A stretch of DNA of 64,000 bases. Origin: Klebsiella electrica. Its GTDB lineage: Bacteria; Pseudomonadota; Gammaproteobacteria; Enterobacterales; Enterobacteriaceae. The position numbers and the translations under genes are program-made. Below the pieces are notes generated by a model. That model was not told where the DNA came from and did no database searches. It saw nothing but the letters and a program-made list of their open reading frames with translations. The stretch lies in the NCBI RefSeq assembly GCF_006711645.1, contig NZ_CP041247.1, positions 124,001-188,000 of the forward strand, read 5' to 3'. Shown one piece after another: positions 59,223 to 64,000 of this stretch (the first letter of the stretch is position 1; every line of letters begins with the position of its first letter).

Positions 59223-60545
59223 ATGCAAACCTATTTCGATCAACTCGATCGCGTTCGTTATGAAGGCCCAAAAACCACTAACCCGCTCGCGTTCCGTCAC
59301 TATAACCCGGACGAGCTGGTGCTGGGCAAACGCATGGAAGAGCATCTGCGGTTTGCCGCCTGCTACTGGCATACCTTCTGCTGGAACGGGGCAGATATGT
59401 TTGGCGTGGGCTCCTTCAATCGTCCGTGGCAGCAACCGGGCGACGCGCTGGAAATGGCGAAGCGTAAAGCGGATGTCGCCTTTGAGTTTTTCCATAAGCT
59501 TAATGTGCCGTACTACTGCTTCCATGATGTGGATGTCTCTCCGGAAGGGGCGTCGCTGAAGGAGTATCTGGACAATTTTGCCCGGATGGTTGATGTACTG
59601 GCGGCGAAGCAAGAGCAGAGCGGCGTGAAGCTGCTGTGGGGGACGGCAAACTGCTTTACCAACCCACGCTATGGCGCAGGGGCGGCGACCAACCCGGATC
59701 CGGAGGTCTTCAGCTGGGCGGCGACTCAGGTGGTGACCGCCATGAATGCCACACACAAGCTGGGCGGGGAAAACTATGTCCTGTGGGGCGGTCGCGAAGG
59801 CTACGAAACCCTGCTTAATACCGATCTGCGCCAGGAGCGCGAGCAAATTGGCCGCTTCATGCAGCTGGTGGTGGAACACAAACATAAAATCGGCTTCCAG
59901 GGCACGCTGCTGATTGAACCAAAACCGCAGGAACCGACCAAACATCAGTACGATTATGATGCCTCTACCGTCTACGGTTTCCTCAAGCAGTTTGGCCTCG
60001 AAAAAGAGATCAAACTGAATATCGAAGCCAACCATGCGACTCTGGCCGGACACTCCTTCCACCATGAAATTGCAACCGCCATTGCGCTGGGTCTGTTCGG
60101 CTCCGTGGATGCCAACCGCGGCGATCCGCAGCTGGGCTGGGATACCGATCAGTTCCCGAACAGCGTGGAAGAGAATGCGCTGGTGATGTATGAAATTCTC
60201 AAGGCCGGCGGCTTTACCACCGGCGGGCTGAATTTTGATGCCAAAGTTCGTCGCCAGAGCACCGATAAATACGATCTGTTCTATGGTCATATTGGGGCGA
60301 TGGATACGATGGCGCTGTCGCTGAAAGTGGCGGCCCGTATGATCGAAGGGGGCGAGCTGGATAAACGAGTCGCGAAACGCTATGCCGGCTGGAATGGCGA
60401 CCTGGGTCAGCAAATCCTGAAAGGGCAGATGACGCTGACGGAGATTGCGCACTACGCGGCGCAGCATAATCTGGCTCCTCAGCATCAGAGCGGCCATCAG
60501 GAGCAGCTGGAAAACCTGGTTAACCATTATCTCTTTGATAAGTAA
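59223..60545 (+). CDS. xylA: Xylose isomerase
   Basis: The 440-residue TIM-barrel enzyme has [13 protein letters not shown] (catalytic His and Asp), [14 protein letters not shown], the metal-ligand Glu in [14 protein letters not shown], and [18 protein letters not shown]. It isomerises D-xylose to D-xylulose with two divalent metals. ATG at 59223, after ATGGAGTTCATT, starts [13 protein letters not shown] as in E. coli. An in-frame upstream ATG at 59163 with a strong Shine-Dalgarno would add 20 residues and cannot be excluded. Confidence 0.97.
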   Translation: MQTYFDQLDRVRYEGPKTTNPLAFRHYNPDELVLGKRMEEHLRFAACYWHTFCWNGADMFGVGSFNRPWQQPGDALEMAKRKADVAFEFFHKLNVPYYCFHDVDVSPEGASLKEYLDNFARMVDVLAAKQEQSGVKLLWGTANCFTNPRYGAGAATNPDPEVFSWAATQVVTAMNATHKLGGENYVLWGGREGYETLLNTDLRQEREQIGRFMQLVVEHKHKIGFQGTLLIEPKPQEPTKHQYDYDASTVYGFLKQFGLEKEIKLNIEANHATLAGHSFHHEIATAIALGLFGSVDANRGDPQLGWDTDQFPNSVEENALVMYEILKAGGFTTGGLNFDAKVRRQSTDKYDLFYGHIGAMDTMALSLKVAARMIEGGELDKRVAKRYAGWNGDLGQQILKGQMTLTEIAHYAAQHNLAPQHQSGHQEQLENLVNHYLFDK

Positions 60546-60591
60546 TAAGGATGCCCGGCAGTGTCGGGCGTGAGTGAGAGCACGCTTTCTC

Positions 60592-60613
60592 GCGCCACGG
60601 TTAACCGTGGCGC
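60592..60613 (+). other. Perfect palindrome between xylA and xylB
   Basis: GCGCCACGG-TTAA-CCGTGGCGC forms a 9-bp stem with a 4-base loop, 21 bases before the xylB ATG. It lacks a T-run, so it is more likely to reduce xylB expression or stabilise xylA mRNA than to stop transcription. Confidence 0.75.
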
Positions 60614-60633
60614 ACTGTTTAAGGAGAGACCGT

Positions 60634-62091
60634 ATGTACATCGGGATTGATTTGGGCACCTCGGGCGTAAAGGCCATTCTGCTCAATGAGCAAGGTGAGG
60701 TGCTGGCTTCGCACACTGCGCCCCTCACCGTATCGCGGCCACACCCTCTATGGTCCGAGCAAGACCCCGAGCACTGGTGGCAGGCGACGGACCGCGCAAT
60801 GAAAGCGTTGGGTGAACAACACACGCTGCGCGATGTAAAAGCAGTGGGGATAGCCGGGCAGATGCACGGCGCAACGCTACTGGATAAACACCAGCGGGTG
60901 CTTCGCCCGGCTATTTTGTGGAATGACGGCCGCAGCGGCGACGAGTGCGTCCAGCTGGAAAAAGCGGTAAGCCGCTCGCGACAAATTGCCGGTAACCTGA
61001 TGATGCCGGGGTTTACGGCGCCAAAATTGCTCTGGGTCCAGCACCATGAACCCGAGATCTTCCGCCAGGTGGACAAGGTGCTGCTGCCGAAAGATTATCT
61101 CCGCCTGCGTATGACCGGTGACTTTGCCAGCGATATGTCTGACGCCGCTGGGACGATGTGGCTGGATGTGGCCAAACGCGACTGGAGCGATGAGCTGCTC
61201 GCCGCCTGCGGCCTGAGCCGCGATAACATGCCGGCGTTGTTCGAAGGTTGCGAAGTGACGGGAACGCTGCGTCCCGCCATCGCCGAGGCGTGGAATATGC
61301 CGCAGGCGCTGGTGGTCGCTGGCGGCGGCGATAATGCTGCCGGTGCGGTAGGCGTCGGCATGGCGGATGCGGGGCAGGCGATGTTGTCCCTGGGAACCTC
61401 CGGGGTCTATTTCGCCGTCAGCAACGGTTTTCTCAGTAAACCTGAAAGCGCCGTACACAGCTTTTGTCACGCTCTGCCGGGACGCTGGCATTTGATGTCG
61501 GTGATGTTGAGCGCCGCTTCCTGCCTCGACTGGGCGGCAAAACTGACCGGCCTCGGCACGGTTCCTGCGCTGGTGGCGGCGGCGGAATCGGCGAGCGAAA
61601 ACGCCGATCCCATCTGGTTTTTACCCTATCTTTCCGGCGAGCGCACGCCGCATAACAACCCACATGCTAAAGGGGTCTTTTTCGGCCTGACGCATCAGCA
61701 CGGCCCGGCAGAACTGGCACGTGCGGTACTGGAGGGCGTGGGCTACGCGCTGGCGGATGGAATGGATGTGGTGCATGCCTGCGGCGTGACGCCGGAGAGC
61801 ATCACTCTGATTGGCGGCGGCGCGCGCAGCGCCTGGTGGCGGCAGATGCTGGCTGATATCAGCGGCCAGCAGCTGGATTACCGTACCGGCGGCGACGTTG
61901 GGCCTGCGCTCGGGGCTGCCCGGTTAGCGCAGCTGGCGCAGCATAAAGAGGCGGTTTTTTCAGAACTGCTGCCGCAGCTGCCGCTGGAACAGGCCCATCG
62001 ACCGGATGCCGAGCGCTTTGCTCGCTATGCGCCGCGTCGCGAAACGTTCCGGCAGATTTATCAGCAGCTGCTGCCGCTGATGTCGTCATAA
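60634..62091 (+). CDS. xylB: Xylulokinase
   Basis: The 485-residue FGGY kinase begins MYIGIDLGTSGVKAILLNEQ, with GIAGQMHGATLLD (substrate site), GGGDNAAGAVGVG (catalytic Asp) and ITLIGGGARSAWWRQMLADI. It phosphorylates D-xylulose to D-xylulose 5-phosphate, which enters the pentose phosphate pathway. ATG at 60634 follows AAGGAGAGA; the longer frame upstream overlaps the intergenic palindrome and is rejected. Confidence 0.97.
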   Translation: MYIGIDLGTSGVKAILLNEQGEVLASHTAPLTVSRPHPLWSEQDPEHWWQATDRAMKALGEQHTLRDVKAVGIAGQMHGATLLDKHQRVLRPAILWNDGRSGDECVQLEKAVSRSRQIAGNLMMPGFTAPKLLWVQHHEPEIFRQVDKVLLPKDYLRLRMTGDFASDMSDAAGTMWLDVAKRDWSDELLAACGLSRDNMPALFEGCEVTGTLRPAIAEAWNMPQALVVAGGGDNAAGAVGVGMADAGQAMLSLGTSGVYFAVSNGFLSKPESAVHSFCHALPGRWHLMSVMLSAASCLDWAAKLTGLGTVPALVAAAESASENADPIWFLPYLSGERTPHNNPHAKGVFFGLTHQHGPAELARAVLEGVGYALADGMDVVHACGVTPESITLIGGGARSAWWRQMLADISGQQLDYRTGGDVGPALGAARLAQLAQHKEAVFSELLPQLPLEQAHRPDAERFARYAPRRETFRQIYQQLLPLMSS

Positions 62092-62129
62092 GCGTCCGCC
62101 CCGAATGGGGCGGATTAATTTTTGCCGCG

Positions 62130-63125
62130 CTAGCTGACCAGGCGTCGGGTATCCAGGCGCTGTACCAGCGTCGACAGCAGCAGGCTCCCCCCCAACGCCG
62201 CGCCGAATATCCAGAAGATATCCAGCAGCGGCCAGCGCGTCAGTTCCACTCCGCTGGCCCGTAACGCATGAATGATCAGGGCATGAAATCCGTAGATCCC
62301 CAGCGAATGGCGTGCAATCAGCGCCAGGGCAGGGATCGGACGTGCGTTGAGGGTATTCTTCACCAGCGTGAGCAGGGTTATCGCGCAGACAAACACCGCC
62401 GGCCCGCAATATAAGTACCAGGTATCGCCGAAGTCGCCGCGCCACTTCAGCTCGTGCAATGTCCCGCGGGAAATCACCCACACCGTGGCAGCGAAAAGCG
62501 CGGCGCACAGCAGCGTGAGCCACTTTTTATCGGTGTCCATCATGCCGATCGCCCGCCCCAGTACGCCATACAGAACATAGTAAAACGTATCGCCGTTGAT
62601 ATAGAGATTGAGCGGCAGCCACTCGATGCCGCCAGCCTTGACCGACACCATGTTGGGGTTGGCCAGAAGGCCTACTACCAGCATCAGAATCAACAGCATC
62701 CTGCCGCTGACCTGTTTAACCTGCAGCAGCGGCGAGAGCAGGTAAATGACGATAATCGCGAAGAAAAACCACAGATGATAGAACACCGGTTTTTGCAGTA
62801 AGTGCTTGAGTGACAGCACCACGTTGATATGGGTGAACAACGTGATGTAGAGCAGGGACAGGGCGCTATAAAACGCCACGCACAGTACGATCCGTAGAAA
62901 ATGCCGTGGTTGGGCGCTGCGCTCACCGAAAAACAGGTAGCCGGATATCATGAAAAACAGCGGGACGCTGACGCGAGAAGCCGAATTAAGCAGGTTGGCG
63001 ATATCCCAGTCCAGCAAGCTGATGATATGCGGGTGGGTGATATACCAGGTGGTGCTGTGAATCATCACTACCATCAGGCATGCGATGCCGCGCAAACTTG
63101 TTATCCAGTTTATTTTTTCCTGCAT
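62130..63125 (-). CDS. wecH: Acyltransferase 3 family protein WecH (YiaH)
   Basis: The 331-residue inner-membrane protein has about 10 helices and the acyltransferase-3 hallmarks [36 protein letters not shown] and [14 protein letters not shown]. In E. coli WecH O-acetylates the enterobacterial common antigen. It converges with xylB; the yiaA-yiaB genes present between them in E. coli are absent here. Confidence 0.93.
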   Translation of the reverse strand: MQEKINWITSLRGIACLMVVMIHSTTWYITHPHIISLLDWDIANLLNSASRVSVPLFFMISGYLFFGERSAQPRHFLRIVLCVAFYSALSLLYITLFTHINVVLSLKHLLQKPVFYHLWFFFAIIVIYLLSPLLQVKQVSGRMLLILMLVVGLLANPNMVSVKAGGIEWLPLNLYINGDTFYYVLYGVLGRAIGMMDTDKKWLTLLCAALFAATVWVISRGTLHELKWRGDFGDTWYLYCGPAVFVCAITLLTLVKNTLNARPIPALALIARHSLGIYGFHALIIHALRASGVELTRWPLLDIFWIFGAALGGSLLLSTLVQRLDTRRLVS

Positions 63126-63304
63126 CGGTACCTCAGTTGCTCCTGCTTAAAGAGGGTCTGACTCCTCCTGGCCGGCCATGTCGCAATGGAAAATTCCGAG
63201 TTTATCGCGACGCTCTTGTCGAGATGCGCAGAGATTCGCACAATGCCCGGACAATTTCACGTAACCTGCACGATAACGAGTTGCTAACAAGGCGGTTGAG
63301 GAAA

Positions 63305-63610
63305 ATGGTGATGAAATATTTCTTTTCTGGACTGTTATTGCTCCTGCTGGCGGGATGCAGCCAACAGCCGCCTCAGACGGTGCAAAAAGCGCAACGTGCG
63401 CGGATTACGCCGCAAATTACCCTCAATATGGCGCAACTGTGCAAGGATAAGGCGGCAAAACGCTACAGCACCGGGCCCCGCATGGTGGACATTAGCCACT
63501 TCGAGCAGTTCCAGGGGAGCTATGAGCTGTCGGGTCTGACATCGCAGAATGAGCGCTTTATCTGTTCTTTTGATCCAGAGGGTCAGTTTTTACATCTTTC
63601 TATGCGTTAA
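63305..63610 (+). CDS. ysaB: Small lipoprotein YsaB
   Basis: The 101-residue protein has a lipoprotein signal (KYFFSGLLLLLLAGC, lipobox LAGC) and a mature part with LCKDKAAKRYSTGPRMVDIS and FEQFQGSYELSGL, as in E. coli YsaB. Lipidation at Cys17 is predicted. GAGG precedes the ATG at 63305; a second ATG at 63311 in the same frame is an alternative start. Function unknown. The longer upstream frame is not conserved. Confidence 0.87.
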   Translation: MVMKYFFSGLLLLLLAGCSQQPPQTVQKAQRARITPQITLNMAQLCKDKAAKRYSTGPRMVDISHFEQFQGSYELSGLTSQNERFICSFDPEGQFLHLSMR

Positions 63611-63747
63611 ATCGGCACCTGATGCCGCGCGATGGCGTTAATTCCCGCAATTTTATTTAAACAACGCCGTTTCGTACTGTATATCTCGCAGCCAGCGGGT
63701 ATACTGATCCCTTCCTTTAAATCCACACGTATCCAGCACGAAATAAT
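63611..63747 (+). promoter_or_regulatory. glyQ upstream region
   Basis: These 137 bases separate ysaB from glyQ. A TATACT hexamer at 63700-63705 is a plausible -10 for glyQS, about 43 bases before the ATG, but no strong -35 is visible at the right distance. Confidence 0.4.
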
Positions 63748-64000
63748 ATGCAAAAGTTTGATACCAGGACCTTCCAGGGCCTGATCCTGACCTTACAGGA
63801 TTACTGGGCTCGTCAGGGCTGCACCATTGTTCAACCACTGGACATGGAAGTCGGCGCCGGCACCTCTCATCCAATGACCTGCCTGCGTGCGCTGGGGCCA
63901 GAGCCGATGGCGACTGCCTATGTGCAGCCTTCTCGTCGCCCGACCGATGGCCGTTACGGCGAAAACCCGAACCGCTTACAGCACTACTATCAGTTCCAGG
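63748..64000 (+). CDS. glyQ: Glycine-tRNA ligase alpha subunit, 5' part only
   Basis: Translation from ATG at 63748 gives [20 protein letters not shown] and [20 protein letters not shown], identical in style to enteric GlyQ, ending RLQHYYQFQ at the window edge. The alpha subunit holds the class II catalytic core that forms glycyl-adenylate; the beta subunit is normally encoded next by glyS. Only about 84 of about 303 codons are present. Confidence 0.97.

Noticed and set aside
59190..61076. Very long minus-strand open frame (628 codons) across xylA and xylB
   Set aside because: It is the antisense shadow of xylA and the start of xylB; no ribosome site, no recognisable domain, and the plus strand encodes well-known proteins.

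Overview
The window is a chromosomal backbone segment of an Enterobacteriaceae member. Gene order runs from the lipopolysaccharide core (waa) cluster through kbl-tdh, envC-gpmM, secB-gpsA-cysE, lldPRD, mtlADR, selAB, a yia (L-ascorbate/2,3-diketo-L-gulonate) operon, avtA, malS, bax and the xyl genes to glyQ, as in the corresponding E. coli region. Two points favour Klebsiella/Raoultella over Escherichia. The yia operon has the Klebsiella form (yiaK-L-X1-X2-lyxK-Q-R-S, with no TRAP transporter), and the waa cluster is the Klebsiella type with a convergent deacetylase gene. Genus is inferred from layout and remembered protein sequences, not from a search. Layout. 1-6.7 kb: the minus-strand operon hldD-waaF-waaC-GT4-waaL-GT2, meeting the end of a plus-strand deacetylase gene. 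6.9-9.2 kb: kbl-tdh, threonine catabolism. 9.3-13.1 kb: gpmM-envC-yibQ. 13.3-16.6 kb: yibN, grxC, secB, gpsA, cysE. 16.6-20.9 kb: REP elements, trmL, and lldPRD for L-lactate. 21.3-26 kb: yibL, yibT, and mtlADR for mannitol with four clear CRP sites. 26.3-30.5 kb: a yibH relic, yibF, a frameshifted selA and an intact selB. 30.6-35.1 kb: an accessory GH127 beta-L-arabinofuranosidase, GPH symporter and AraC regulator. 35.1-48.5 kb: the yia operon, extended upstream by a sugar ABC importer and an SMP-30 lactonase, with the IclR regulator yiaJ divergent. 48.6-53.8 kb: ysaA, avtA, malS, bax. 53.8-62.1 kb: xylFGHR divergent from xylAB. 62.1-64 kb: wecH, ysaB and the start of glyQ. How the genes work together. 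Much of the window is carbon-source acquisition: lactate, mannitol, xylose, a beta-L-arabinofuranoside, and ascorbate-type sugar acids. Several routes end in pentose phosphates; the yia enzymes convert 3-keto-L-gulonate to D-xylulose 5-phosphate, the same product made by xylAB. The most interesting system is the inserted cassette at 42.8-47.5 kb. An SMP-30-type lactonase and a complete ABC importer sit on the same strand directly upstream of yiaK and share an inverted-repeat operator design with it, suggesting the yia pathway has gained its own high-affinity uptake and lactone-opening steps. Other notable points are the apparent 1-frame break in selA beside intact selB, the GH127 module with all its metal and catalytic residues, and a cysteine-free rhodanese (YibN). 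No tRNA, rRNA, CRISPR array, prophage or insertion sequence was seen.
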